A stretch of DNA of 64,000 nucleotides from Massospora cicadina (GCA_022478985.1 JAKSZP010005278.1:248001-312000); one strand, 5' to 3'. Counted from the first letter of the stretch, positions 45,690 to 56,859 are shown. Made by a program: numbers and translations. Notes: a model not told the origin generated them from the sequence alone.

Positions 45690-46140
45690 GTTGGTATCAA
45701 TACAGGGTCTTGATTCTGACTGTGTAAAAATTTACAAAAGTGCCCCTTCTTATGCTTTCAACAACAAGGAAGCTATCCAAGACAGCCATAGCCTCATCAA
45801 TGATGCTTAAATTTAAACGCCCTGTTAGGAATTGGGATCTCTAGATATATGGATACCTACTTTACTCAGAGACTACAAGGTATAGTTTCCAAGATACATA
45901 GGTATGTCCAAAATGCCACATTAGAAGCTGCCACCCAAACCCAAACTTTGGAATCTACTTTGATGCAACAATTGGATCATGTAGAAGCCATGCAAGATCA
46001 GCTTCAGCGCCAAAGTGGCACCGTCACTGAAGGGCCACAGGGCAAAAGGCCACAAAGGTCCACGAGGTCCTGAGGGTGCTGAAAGACAACCTGGTTCCAG
46101 AGGCCCCTGGTCCCATTAGCCCCCTGGGTTTCCCTTACCC
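45690..46140 (+). pseudogene. Gag N-terminus of E with coiled coil and collagen-like tract
   Basis: An open piece (45,849-46,073) gives a helical, Gln-rich line (TLMQQLDHVEAMQDQLQRQS), a likely coiled coil. It runs straight into Gly-X-Y triplets. GPQ starts at 46,032, and after one frameshift the neighbouring frame reads GHKGPRGPEGAERQPGSRGP. With a second shift GPISPPGFP ends near 46,133. About a dozen collagen-type triplets survive. Collagen-like repeats in a retrotransposon Gag are not something I know as typical; they may have trimerised the protein. Stops follow. Confidence 0.65.
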
Positions 46141-46169
46141 AAATGAAGGGTCCGAGGATCTATGCATAT

Positions 46170-47291
46170 TTAGATGCTAAAAAATTGGAGTTTTGAGAAA
46201 CAAATTTTAAGCATTGCTCAAGGGTGTGGAGTTCGCTCTGATGAGAGCCTCATTAAATCCTACCATCTATTTAGGCGCACTAGACTTCAAAATGGAAATG
46301 TACAGTACATATGATAATTACTAATAAACCTTTTAGAGATGGAACAAAAATATTCAAATTTGGAGACTTGACAGTTTCTATTTAATCCAAGATTCTAAAC
46401 TTGATTTTCCATATTAATCAAAAGGCCAACACCAGCGCTATCAATTGATGCTGGGACAAAATTGCAGGACAACATGGAGAAAATGAAAAAACAAATGGAC
46501 CGGCAGGCTTTATGTGCATATGGTGAGTCAGTGTCTACTGAGCCCAGTCAAATTATTAAAGCTGTATCCATGCTCTTTTTAAACCAGTAAGATTAGCCTA
46601 TAAGACTATCCTCAAGGAAAGATCCATTTTAGGTCAAGAAAGCATTACATCAATCTATAACGTTTTCAAAAAGCAATACAAATGAGGACACTAATCTTCA
46701 GAAGGTCAAGCATGTCTATCCTGCCTAAGTGGAGAAGCTTGTGAAATTATGACCCCACCTTTGCAGATGCCAGATTCATGCACAGGTCAAGACTGTTCAC
46801 ATACAGGACTTTGGTTCTGATAAGATCTTCTCAAGTTAAAAACAAGGTTTATGGCCATTCTCCTCAACAAGGGAGAAATATTTTCTGATTTTTCACATTG
46901 CTTTTAGCTAGCAAACATCTGCTAGTTACTACTTATTATATCTCATTTAGAAGATGATATTACTAGCTTCCTTTCCACGTTCAAATCTTAACCTAATATT
47001 CAGCTCCACATGACAGGGCTTATGCTCCACATGACAGGGCTTAAGAAAATCTTTATAAGCATCCATGAGATCAAAGTGGCAATCTATGAGATACCCGCAG
47101 CCACTAAGAACAAGTACCCCTCCATAGTTTTAAGATCCTCTTATCCCAAGGGCACATGCGCTGCAGGCCAAGGAGAAGGTGTGGCCACTTGTTCCTACTT
47201 CAAAGGCCATCGACACCTTAAGGAGGAGTGTTATAAACAGTGGGCTGAAGAGGCAGAACGCGAACTGGTGGAAAAAGAGTGGCCAGCATGA
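46170..47291 (+). pseudogene. Gag capsid and nucleocapsid of E
   Basis: Capsid-like broken frames at 46,560-46,990. A 93-codon open piece (47,010-47,291) ends in a knuckle CSYFKGHRHLKEEC (47,190-47,231) in which the second Cys is Phe, followed by an acidic tail (EEAERELVEKE). A 21-bp in-frame tandem duplication is at 47,003-47,043. Confidence 0.75.
47003..47043. repeat. 21-bp tandem duplication in E gag
   Basis: gctccacatgacagggctta occurs at 47,003-47,022 and again at 47,024-47,043, period 21. It keeps the frame. Likely a replication slippage event after insertion. Confidence 0.9.
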
Positions 47292-47429
47292 AGACAGAGG
47301 CTCTTCATGCTGGAACTACCCTGTTATGCCCCTGCAAACCTGAAAGTCTTACATAATTCACCATTATAGAACTCTGGAACTATAATTTTAATTATTTTTG
47401 ATAATAAAATTGATTCTTTTTATTCATAT

Positions 47430-47770
47430 GATGAGTCGCAAATTTTCTCACCCTATTGCCCAATTCAATAGTCAGGTTACTCGTGTTGTGGTCAAGGTTC
47501 ATAAAATCTCTTTACTCGCCATAATTGATACATGTCTCCAGTAAACGGGATCTAATGCAAACTAATGAAGAAAATAAGATTATGCCATTTCTGACCCACT
47601 ACATCAATTACAGCACCACTGTGCCTCAATCAATCCAGTCCATAGGGGCCTACTCCATGATCCCCCTCCAATTTGAGATAATATTATTAAACACTTCGGC
47701 TATAGCTCTGGATAACCCCAGATATGTGTTGATTCTGGGGACCCAGTTAATCTGAGAATACAATGCCATC
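47430..47770 (+). pseudogene. Aspartic protease of E
   Basis: VVVKVHKISLLAIIDTCLQ (47,487-47,545) is the retropepsin entry, with DTG changed to DTC. The end line TSAIALDNPRYVLILGTQLI (47,695-47,755) is preserved in an open piece (47,525-47,755). Same Gly-to-Cys change as in C1, which I take as independent G-to-T decay. Confidence 0.8.
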
Positions 47771-48373
47771 TTTCATTATGCAAACGGGTTTCTACCCTTG
47801 ATGGGTAACTATAAGCCCTTATTGTCTGAAACAAACAAGTATGGCAAAGAGTGCATAAAGGCTCAGAACTTCTTATTGGAAACCAAAAAACAGATTCACT
47901 AGCTCAACTACCACGTATGAGGTTTGCGCATGTAATTACCCCAATGTAATGGATGGTGCTGAGGGATGCCATTATTCGTCAAAGCCCAAGGTTATCCCCT
48001 GAGGCCACAGATTATAGTAGAAGCTCGGATTATTCTAAATATTCTTCCTGGAAACTTTTTGAAAATCCATAGTGACGAAAATCTATCTATGAAAGAAGTC
48101 TTAACCTGTCCAGGTATTCTCAACCCCACATACATTGGCTATCCCTTTTTGCTGGCTAACCTGACTATAAAATCCCATAATATTGCCCAAATACTCCAAT
48201 CTCCTATTTTAAACTTTGTACCACTTGACAATAGAAGCTGTGTCTGTGGGCTTGGGAGCCTGTATGACTTTGGTTTAGGTGAGCCTCCCTCTTTAGCTCT
48301 AGTCGCCACCTTCATAGGGAAGACCTTACCCCAGAACAAAGGAGGAATGTTGATGAGCTCTTATAAATTCTGA
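47771..48373 (+). pseudogene. Protease to RT linker of E
   Basis: Contains the longest intact piece of E, 135 codons (47,966-48,373). Lines such as RIILNILPGNFLKIH, GYPFLLANLTIKSHNIAQIL and NFVPLDN match in style the beta-rich linker between protease and RT in this clade (xxG..I.V.N.S...I.I..G). No catalytic role. Confidence 0.6.
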
Positions 48374-48439
48374 CCAACTTTCCACTTTCACATATGACTT
48401 TGGAAGGATGAAGGGTGTTGTCACAGTGTAGGGATGGTG

Positions 48440-49090
48440 GATAATTAACCCATATACTTTCACTCCTACTGTAAGAGAAAGATAGAAGAGACCAAAATCA
48501 CCACCAAACTCAAAGAGCTGATAACCCAGGGTTGCTGTAACTCTTGCGAAATCTTTGTGCATCTCCACTTAAGCTTGTACAAAAAAAGATGGGAGCCTAA
48601 GTATTTTCCTGGATTATTGTAAGCTCAATGCAGTGACACAAAAAGATAGTTATCCCCTCTCTAAAATTAATAGCTCCCTTCTGCTCCTTTCTGGGGCTAG
48701 ATATTTTTCTGTGATGATTCTTTCCAGCAGGTACTGGCAGATTGAGTTAGCTCTAATGGATCAAGCCAAAATCTCTTATTACAAATGAAGGGTTCTTTGA
48801 ACCAACCTGTATGCTAATGGGGCCATGTATTTCCCCTGAAACTTCCAAAAAACTATGGATGGGCTCCTAGGTGATTTGAAGATGTCTTGCATCCTATTAT
48901 ACTTTGATGATATTACTGTTTTCTCTAAAATCTTAAAAGGCTGCAAGAAGAGCCTCCACCAAATTTTCAATCATCTCAAGACGCATATCTGAATCTCAAA
49001 CCAACCAGATGCTTCTTCTTTCAACTGGAAATGTACTTTTAAGGGCATGAGGTTACTAAACAAGAACTTGAGCCCTTACTGGACAAGGTC
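48440..49090 (+). pseudogene. Reverse transcriptase of E
   Basis: FFLDYCKLNAVTQKDSYPL and SKINSSLLLLSGARYFSVM (48,600-48,720) are the fingers. SSRYWQIELALMDQAKI follows. A MYFPxNFQKTMDGLLGDLKM line (48,825-48,880) is the palm. LLYFDDITVFSK (48,895-48,930) keeps the YxDD box as YFDD, one of the few intact ones here. LEPLLDKVTAIEKMLPAQ is the connection. Stops occur within. Confidence 0.88.
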
Positions 49091-49239
49091 ACTGCAATAG
49101 AGAAAATGTTGCCAGCCCAAAGTCTTATGGGACATACAAGTGTTCTTGGGTATGGTAGGGAATTATAGAGAATTAATACCTTAATTTTCTAAATGGCCAA
49201 ACTCTTGGTATATTTTCTACACAAAAGTACCCTAAAAAA

Positions 49240-49690
49240 CACAATCTAGAACATGCTTTTGATCTATTTAGTACTGCACTAATATCTTAACATGTGTTGC
49301 TCCATATGAACTTTAAACAACCCTTAGTCTTATTTACTGACACCAGTGGTGTGGCCTTATGGGCAATCTTGGCCTAACATGATGAATAACAATTACATTG
49401 TCATGTAGCCTATTTCAGCAAGACTCTAACAAAAGCTGAAATGGACTTACAATGTGACTGATCGTGAATGTTTAGCTGTATTACTCATGGTCAAGCACTT
49501 ATAACCATACTTATATGGGAACCATTTTACTAATGTCACTTATCGCACTTCCTTAAGGTGGCTTCAACAGATGAAAAATCTCATTGATCAAAAAGTTAAG
49601 TGGGAACCCCAGCTTCAAAGCTACATTTTTACTATCATGCATCAGGTGGGCACTGCTCACCATAAACTCAGATGGGTTATCCAGGATGCT
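49240..49690 (+). pseudogene. RNase H of E
   Basis: Lines LTPVVWPYG (TDASxxxxG decayed), YNVTDRECLAVLLMVKHL (49,447-49,500) and TNVTYRTSLRWLQQMKN (49,535-49,585) match NYxxxEKECLAV and VxTDHxSLxWL. The TD is now TY. HHKLRWVIQDAET marks the end. Confidence 0.8.
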
Positions 49691-49699
49691 GAAACTTGA

Positions 49700-50252
49700 A
49701 GTATTGTTTCCTGAAGTAGATTATTATAAATTTGATTGGCCATCCAGAACTTAGGGTTTTGGACAGCCAGAGCCAATAAAGATGTTATGTATAATGGCCA
49801 AACAAACTCTGATAAAAGATGGCAGGCTATACAAAATGTCGATGTAAATGGCTGCCTTACATAAAACCCTCCTCGCAAACCTATCACCTTTGAAGGATAA
49901 TCTTATGGGGACATGGGGCATTTAAAAAAGCCTACAAATCGCTAAGAAATTAATGCTACTGGGATCATTTGTTTAAAACTATCCATGAAATTTTTGATGC
50001 CTTCTTGACATGCAGAACATAAGATTGACCAAAAACTTGTGATATTAGCACATAAGCTTGTAGACCCTCTATGCTTTGGCGTCATTAGTGTGGATGTTGT
50101 AGGGCCCCTATTCATGGCCTCAAAAGTCACCGCAATAAAAGACTAACAATTTGACCATCTCACAAAGTGGATTGAGGTCATCTTGGTTCCTTACACTACA
50201 GCAAAGCCATCATCTTGCTTCTTTTTTCTTGTTTTCACCCAAATTGATTGCC
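49700..50252 (+). pseudogene. Integrase N-terminal part of E, cut by G2
   Basis: After the RNase H end, IMAKQTLIKDGRLYK (49,790) is the integrase entry. The catalytic core start reads VVGPLFMASKVTAIKD (50,095-50,145; first Asp blurred), then QFDHLTKWIEVILVPYTTAK. The frame breaks off at 50,252 exactly where the G2 LTR terminus lies; the second Asp and Glu regions are missing. Confidence 0.8.
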
Positions 50253-51484
50253 TGTAAATTATTTATGCTTACAGCAGAAGGTCAATGTGTGCTTTAAATA
50301 GATTGTTGATTATTATATTAACGGGGTGATAATAGTATGAAGATTATTATTATAGTTGAGCTCTTCACAACCAGAATGAGTATGTACCTAAAGCTAGACA
50401 AGTACTAACGCTCTTTCTTCTGATACTTGAAGATACTTGAACCTGCCATATAAGGAAAATCCTATCTATATTCTATTTGAGGTGGGCTGACCTGGGGATG
50501 ATACTGCACCAAACAATGGGAAGATTTGATAAATAGGAAAGGAGGATAAAATCCAGAAAACCTCCATGCGCGGCGTATGATAGGCCAGGAACTTTATGGA
50601 CCACTTTTGCTATCTGCTATCTCAGTTTGGGGCATTGGTGCGCAACACCAACATAGTCATAATTGTCCCCTACCCAAAGTTCCTGTACCAGAATCAAACT
50701 TGGGGAAGCAGCGGTAGAAGTACCTAATCTACAAATGGGGTATCCTTTCCTTAAAGAAAATCCTATCCTTTTAACTCTTCCTCTACATTTAGCAACTTCT
50801 AGACCAATAGAACTTCTCTCTTCCTTTATTGACACAAAAATATTATGAACTTGAAAGAATAATTTAAAAAAGGAAAACTATTCTCACAACTCTAATCCCA
50901 AAAGCATAATACAAGAAATTATAGTGGTCTAAGTATTATTACACCAATCAATTCCTCAATGTTAAAAAAACCAAAGTGTTTATATAGTAAACTCACGTCC
51001 AACACTTCTGTTAGCACCCCAATAGTAATGGCATCCTTCTTTAATGAATTACATCTCAGGAGCTGTCCAAAAAAGATGTTTAATTCATCCGTATAGTCAT
51101 ATTCCACCACCAAATAGAACACAAATCCTCCTGGGTTAAATATCTGAAGAACGTGTCCTAACGTCTTTACTCAACCCAGCGAATTATCCTAATCTAGCAA
51201 GCAGCCTGCTTAGGTAATGGGACCATTTACCTGTAACAGCAGATCACGTTGCCTATTAGGTCAGCACACAAGTTGCTGCCAACCAAATCATTGGCAATAA
51301 CTAGCAACTACTAATAAACCCTTATTGATCAGCAACAACTCCATTTAATCTATAAAGAAAAAAATTGAATAACATTTAAACAATGATGGGAATACTCCCT
51401 GATAGAACTTCAGTTATTCAGCAAAATTAAATTCTGGTGAATTAATTAAACCCTATAAGGAATTGCAATCAAAGATAGTTACCA
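50253..51484 (-). repeat. 3' LTR of G2 (G family), with SINE
   Basis: Minus strand aligned with the G1 LTRs. gatgccattactattggggt matches gatgtcattctcattggggc. Further matches are gtaaatggtcccatt, a run with gattagagttgtgagaat, and an end in ataatttaca. Begins near TGGTAACT (51,484). Subtracting the SINE and its duplication leaves about 930 bp. Confidence 0.75.
50455..50767 (-). mobile_element. tRNA-derived SINE, copy 2, with target duplications
   Basis: Body 50,467-50,755 (289 bp), flanked by gaaaatcctatc at 50,455-50,466 and 50,756-50,767. Same order as the other copies, from ctgacctggggatgatactg to cattggtgcgcaacacc and a degraded head. B box reads on the minus strand AAGTTTGATTC. It lies within the LTR of G2. 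Confidence 0.9.
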
Positions 51485-52068
51485 TATTAAATGACAACTT
51501 CCTTGTCCAATATGGGTTTCTTTATAGCAGATCACCCCCTGAAGATAAAGCATATAATATTATAATTGAAAAAGCTTAATGATGTGGGCATTCTAAAATC
51601 CCAAAACGTCCCACGCTTGACTAGATTATCCAATGAAATAAATTCTCAGAGGCAGATGCTGCTTCCTTCCTGGACTGATAAGTCAGCATGGTTTAAATTT
51701 GGTTTCAAAGAGTGTAACCTCTTTTTTCCTTGTTCATGGTATCTCTTTGTGCCCCTTCACATTAGAATGTTTTCTCTTCATATTTCTCTTGTTACCACCT
51801 CCATTGAGCGCGGTTCCATGGTGCCATGCCCCACCAGGACAGCTTGGTTGATTTCACCAATAAAATGTTCTGAAACCTGTACTCACTTAGGTCAGGCTTT
51901 TATAACTCCACGCCATACAAGGATCTTCTCATCATTCTCTCTGATGAATTTCTCAACTCCTGTACTCGCCCAGGCTGGGCTCTCCAATTTTTTATCAAGT
52001 ATGGTCTTCTAACACCGCTTGTGCTCTTCACAGCAGACCCAGTAAAAAATGAACTGGTCCTATCAATC

Positions 52069-52115
52069 GATCAATCTTCTTTTTTTAGTACTAGATGGTC
52101 TTGATCAATCTTCTT
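52069..52115 (-). mobile_element. 21-bp A-tailed retroposon insertion with 13-bp target duplication
   Basis: gatcaatcttctt occurs at 52,069-52,081 and 52,103-52,115. Between lies tttttagtactagatggtct(t), on the minus strand AAGACCATCTAGTACTA followed by A residues. Same 3' end as the insertion at 11,431-11,455, at an unrelated target. Confidence 0.75.
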
Positions 52116-52256
52116 CATACTCTTTTCATACTTCATTCCCATTCTCGGGCAAGACCATGGAAGGTGAGAAACACCTCCTGATACTCTTGATGTCAGCAAA
52201 AATAATAATCAATATTATTAGTTATATGTATTTATTGAATTTTTTTCAAGGATAAT

Positions 52257-52300
52257 ATCTTTATAATATATAAATATATATATATAATATTCTATATACT
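52257..52300. repeat. AT-rich simple repeat
   Basis: Imperfect (TA)n run, best at 52,268-52,290. Confidence 0.8.
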
Positions 52301-52379
52301 TTGACTATACTTTTACCTTATATTATTATATCTTTTCTTAGATCCAATACTTTAAATAATGCATTAAACCCAGTTCACT

Positions 52380-53480
52380 ATATGATCATTGTTGATGTTT
52401 TTGGCATATAGGCATCTGTTGACATCTTGGAAATAATCTCAAATGGATTAAACCTTATAACGTTTAACTCATTTCTTTTTAAAATCTACGTGTATTGAAA
52501 TAGGCTACCATATCTCCCACATAATACTCTTTATACTCTTGATGATGTTGTTCAACCTGCTCTTTGTTTTAACTTTTCTCTTAAACGTCATGTTGAATAC
52601 CTGCGATTACAAATTTAATCATGATGTTCGCCAGTCAGGTTAAATATTGCTCTAAGCTCATCCCTAAAAGTTGGTTCCACTGATGAATACAAAATTTGTG
52701 GTAGTGAGGCTCTTCACCATATAGTAGTTCAAACGGTCTCTTCCATATCACCATATGATAATTGATATTGTATACAAAGGTAACTGAACTCAGATAAGAT
52801 CCCTAAGAAGAGGTTTTACCCGTTACCAATTTTTGTAGCATCACGGCCAGTGTTCCATTAATTATTTCTACCATTCCATTTGTTTCTGGATGGTAGGGAA
52901 CGGACACCACTCCTCAGCTTCCCATTAATTTGCTCAGTTTATGGATCATGCTGGACGTAAATTTATTTCTATTATCACTGAGTAATACTTACGGGCTTCA
53001 AGGTGGTACAATACCAGTCCATTATGAATCTTGCAGTGCTCATTGCATCTACTCTGCTCAAGGCTTTTATTTTGACCCATCTGGTCAGATGGTATATCAC
53101 AACTTTAGAGTACTTTAATTCCCCAGTAATAACACTCAACGGCCCCATCGCATCTATTGACATCATGTTAAGCAATCCCAGGGCGTACTAACTGGTATCT
53201 TGTCACAATCATATGGGGATTGAGGAGTTGGCATTCCATGCAACAGGCTAGATAAATCGCGACATAATAAATGATTAATTACCAGTAATAATACTGGCGT
53301 AGATGGTCCATTATTTTTCTTAAGCCACCATGCCCAATGACTTTGTGCGCAGTCTGAATAAGCTCTGAGCATTATAGCGATTTTTGGAGTAGTTATCTTT
53401 TTATAATCAATTTCTAAAGCTATCTGTTCTTAATCTTAATATTTTTCATTGCTTTCCTCAGCGTGCTTTGAATATTCTGG
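52380..53480 (-). pseudogene. Integrase of G2
   Basis: Open minus-strand pieces carry the core. MMSIDAMGPLSVITG (53,170-53,125) holds the first Asp (family VDxVGPL). YSKVVIYHLTRWVKIKAL follows. VPYHPETNGMVEIINGTL (about 52,905-52,850) holds the Glu. The second Asp region is blurred. NINYHMVIWKRPFELLYGEE leads into the C-terminal part, which fades near 52,400. Confidence 0.85.
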
Positions 53481-53539
53481 GGTTCATCCCCAGTATTTTT
53501 CAATCATCCGTTGTAATAGTTCATCCGCTCTCTGGTACA

Positions 53540-54070
53540 TGACTTAAACAACAGGTAACCTTGATAATCCATCAGTACCCTGATGGGCTGCTTCTTCCCA
53601 GTGTAAAATCTCAAAATTGTAGGCTTGAAGCTTAGGAGCCCATTGAGTCACTAACCCCTCTGGTTCATTAGGATTTTAAAGCCAGCGTAGAGAAAAGTGA
53701 TTAGTTACAACCTTGAAGTATGTCCCATATTATACACTCAAAATTGTTAATACCATTTATCACTGTGAGGCATTTGCGCTCCATCATTTCTTGTTTGTTT
53801 CCACTGGTATCAATGTCTGACTACATAGATTACCAGATGCTCTTCCCCATAATTGTCTACTTGACTTAGAACGTCTCTTCTCACTTTTAACAAAGGCAAC
53901 CATCTGAATTATAAACTCTTGATTAAAATTGGGTAGTTAGAACAGGATTAAAAATCAGATATCTTCTGTTATCATTAAGCGCTCTTTGAACCTCCTCATT
54001 CCACATAAATCTTTTCTGGCTTCTTCAGTAGGTGAAATAGTGGTTCAGAAAATTTGGAAAAAATTTTGAG
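53540..54070 (-). pseudogene. RNase H of G2
   Basis: The minus strand gives VVTNHFSLRWL (about 53,710), where TDH has become TNH, then NPNEPEGLVTQWAPKLQAYN and DGLSRLPVV (53,580). The upstream half (53,750-54,070) is broken. Confidence 0.8.
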
Positions 54071-54149
54071 GAATTTTTAATAGTAGCTGACCATTCAAGA
54101 AAACTTAAATGTCTGAACACTCTTCATGATCAAGATCCACTCAATGGCC

Positions 54150-54960
54150 ATTATTTTCTTCGGCTTCCATTGTAATCCTCCATAGTTTATCACAAACCTT
54201 AAATATACAAGCTCATTCCTAAAAAAATATCAATTCCACAGCTTAATCTTCAAATTTGCTGTTTCTAAGCGTTTAAACTCTTTCTCCAAGTGTTCCAGGT
54301 GATTGGTGAATGTAAAACTGAAAATAATGATGTCATCAAAGTACATCAAAACACAAGACAACTTCAGGTCACTTCCAATTTTATCCTTCACCCTCTGGAA
54401 AGTATCTGAAAAGGTACATAATCCCTGGGGTTTTTCGTCAGCTGGGATAACCCTTGTGCAGTGAATATTGCACACTTTTCTAGTTTTTCTTTTAGAAAGT
54501 CTATCTGTTAATATCATAAGATCAAATCTATTGTCAAAAAAAACTGGCTTCCCCTAGATTATTGAGCGCGTCATCTATCCTTTGTAGCAGATATGATTCT
54601 TCTTAGTGATTAATTCAATTTCAGCAATTGATAACTACTCAATTTGATCTGGCTTTTTAATCACAGTAAGGATTGGACTTACCCATGGACTCAATGAAGA
54701 TATAAGGAGCCCATGCTGATCAACTTACTTATTTCTTCACTAACTACTGCTTCAGCAGCTTGAATAGAAGGACAGATCATATTTATATTGGAAGGTATTC
54801 CCCACGTCAACCATGGACTATATTTTAGCGCATCCAAGGTCAAGCTTATACTGGGAAAATATCACACAATTTTTTTAATAGTCATAGCAGTTCCTTCTTC
54901 TGAAGTTCTGTTAAAACAGCCTGTTGTTCTCAATCAATCAGTACAATTATGATTTCATAA
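54150..54960 (-). pseudogene. Reverse transcriptase of G2
   Basis: AEAVVSEEISKLISMGSL (about 54,755) is the RT entry. FLTIDLILSYxQIDFLKEK (54,545-54,490) keeps the first Asp. In the 95-codon open piece (54,230-54,517), GLCTFSDTFQRV is the palm line and LMYFDDIIIFS keeps YxDD intact, followed by HLEHLEKEFKRLETANLKIK. One of the best-preserved palms in the window. Confidence 0.88.
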
Positions 54961-54977
54961 GCCTCCGCCAGGAATCC

Positions 54978-56335
54978 TGTTAAGTTTTGAGGATTTACTA
55001 GCTTAGTTAATATACTCAAGTTTTGATATTCAGGAAGAGTTTCAGCCAATATATCCTCGATTATGCTATGTGTCTTGCAGTATTTCTTAAACGTCTTGAA
55101 GCTCACAAAATCTAAAACCATAATAATACTTGACTCTTCTGATTTCTCCTGGATATTTTTACCCTTTCTAGTTGGTAACTCTCCTGACGCAGGTAATTAT
55201 AACAAGCTCCCCTTAAAGCTTGTCTATACTTCTTAGTATGAAGATAGAATTAATAGAAGACTATATAAGATGGATAATATGATTATATGATAAGATGATT
55301 TTATTTTAAAAGGTGACAGTATTTTATATCTCTAGGGCATCTAATGGTCAATACTCATCTATTAGATGAGTTTATCAAAGCCATCCAATCCTCTATGGAT
55401 TATGGCATTGGTTATTAAAAATCCACAAGTTAATTCAGCCTTTGAATTGGCTTAATTACAATTGTTTTAGAACAAATAAAGCACTTCTACTCTCGAAATC
55501 AGGAGGATTTTATGCGTAATATTAGCGCCTCAGCAGTGTATATTTTCTTTTCAACCAGCCCAATTATGTTTCATCATACAGCTGACAAAAACAATAAATG
55601 GGGTAAAAATATATAAATTCTAAATTGATGCACCCCTAACTGGGACGCCAGCAGGCCTCTTGATAGTATTAGGTACTCCCTATTCAGGCTGTCCATGTGC
55701 TAAGTTTATTGTGCCAATTACAAAGATTGGCATACATAAAATCCAATATTCATTAATAATTTTCCCATTAATTTCAAAATCTCAATCAATTTATGCTATA
55801 AACACAATTGATTCACCCAAATGGGTCCCATAATCAGCCATAATAATACAATATCATAGCTAACAATAGCTACAATAATTATGTTGTTTAAACAATCAAT
55901 GCAGTTTTGATTATATTTTATTTAAGGTGGGCTGACCTGGGGATGATACTGCACCAATTAGGGAAGTGAAGAAAATGGGAAAGGAGGATAAAACCCGGAA
56001 AACCTCCATGTGTGGCATATGATAGGCCAGGCACTCCATGGACCGCCTTTGGTATTTGCTATCTCAGTTCAGGGCATTGGTGCGCAAAACCAACACAGTC
56101 AAAATCGTCCCCTACCCAAAGTCCATTACTGGAATCGAACTTGGGAGGCAGTGGTAGAGGGTCCATACTCTACCACTGGGGTATCCTCCCTATTAATGCA
56201 GTTTTGAGGTGAATATGAATTAATATATAATGCAGATAAATTAGGAAGGATCAAAGGATCCATCAATGTGAATAATCTATCTACATTGATGGTTCTCTAA
56301 AAGGGTTAATTTGAGTCAACTATCAAAATCTAACA
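54978..56335 (-). repeat. 3' LTR of C3
   Basis: On the minus strand begins TGTTAGATTTTGATAGTTGA and ends CTTAACA. Its left part aligns with 63,626-64,000 (gccaatatatcctcgatt and atgaagatagaattaat shared). Without the SINE it is about 1,061 bp, close to C1's 1,110. Confidence 0.88.
55898..56207 (-). mobile_element. tRNA-derived SINE, copy 3, with target duplications
   Basis: Body 55,911-56,194 (284 bp), flanked by aatgcagttttga at 55,898-55,910 and 56,195-56,207. The best-preserved head: on the minus strand GGGAGGATACCCCAGTGG, then GTAGAGTATGG (A box), and AAGTTCGATTCC (B box). The 3' end reads CAGCCCACCTTAAATAAAAT. It sits in the 3' LTR of C3. Nothing in it is open enough to code. Confidence 0.93.
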
Positions 56336-56350
56336 TTTCTCCCACTTGAC
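56336..56350 (-). promoter_or_regulatory. Polypurine tract of C3
   Basis: Minus strand aagtgggagaaa directly before the 3' LTR start, matching the C1 tract in place. Confidence 0.65.
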
Positions 56351-56859
56351 TGGAATATAAACCCTGAGTTTCCCAATTTTTTTTTCTCTAATGTCTGTAA
56401 ACAGCGCTTTTTCATTACCACAATTTTTCAGAGCTCTAAGTCCCATTAAATGATATCAGTTTAACCAATTAGACTGAACATTGCTATGCATATGTTCCTA
56501 GAATTATTTCAGGAGTCTGCATTGGAGTATCTCATGCTTGCACCAACTGTCATGACGTCTATTATGCCCTGTTTTTTGTCACCCAACAGTTAGATTGGGC
56601 CAAATTGACATGTGCGGAAGAGGGATCTGGTCCAAAGTCACCCCCATCCTTGAAGCGGAGTAATAAAAACCTTCATTACTTATATTTTAACAATTCATTT
56701 ATTTTGCAATATAAAAGGTAATATTAATGAAATATATATCTCTTTTACTATTATTTACTTTTTTACATAAGTATATGGTTCATTTATTATTTATTTCTTT
56801 TTTCTTTTATATTTAATTATATATATTATCTTCTAATATAAGTTTTTTTCTTATGATCA

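Larger units (their letters stand above)
44598..50252 (+). mobile_element. Element E, Ty3/gypsy, truncated by G2
   Basis: Plus strand: probable 5' LTR end (44,598-45,215), primer-binding site (45,218), gag with a collagen-like tract, zinc knuckle, protease, RT, RNase H and the start of integrase, which stops at 50,252 where the G2 LTR begins. The remainder should lie right of G2, beyond the window. No LTR pair is available, so the 5' end is unknown. Confidence 0.8.
51485..52370 (-). other. G2 internal 3' region
   Basis: Between integrase and LTR. The minus strand at about 52,010-51,880 encodes a repeated motif of the type EFIxxIN/DxxILVWxxxIK. The first unit is clear (KFIRENDEKILVWRGVIKA), the second weaker (HFIGEINQAVLVGHG). 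A similar arrangement is in G1 at 28,930-29,130. Function unknown. A micro-insertion lies at 52,082. Confidence 0.4.
50253..54977 (-). mobile_element. Element G2, G-family Ty3 element (3' part), cut by C3
   Basis: Minus strand, right to left: RT, RNase H, integrase, a 3' region resembling that of G1, and a 3' LTR (50,253-51,484) homologous to the G1 LTRs. C3 begins at 54,978 within the region before RT, so gag, protease and 5' LTR of G2 should lie beyond 64,000. G2 shows what G1 lacks (pol). Confidence 0.7.

Noticed and set aside
52257..52300. AT repeat as a replication origin or centromere signal
   Set aside because: A short imperfect dinucleotide run in AT-rich DNA needs no such explanation.
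55911..56194. A functional tRNA gene
   Set aside because: A and B boxes are present but the anticodon and acceptor stems do not pair, and the unit continues for about 200 bp to an AT tail with target duplications. It is a SINE.
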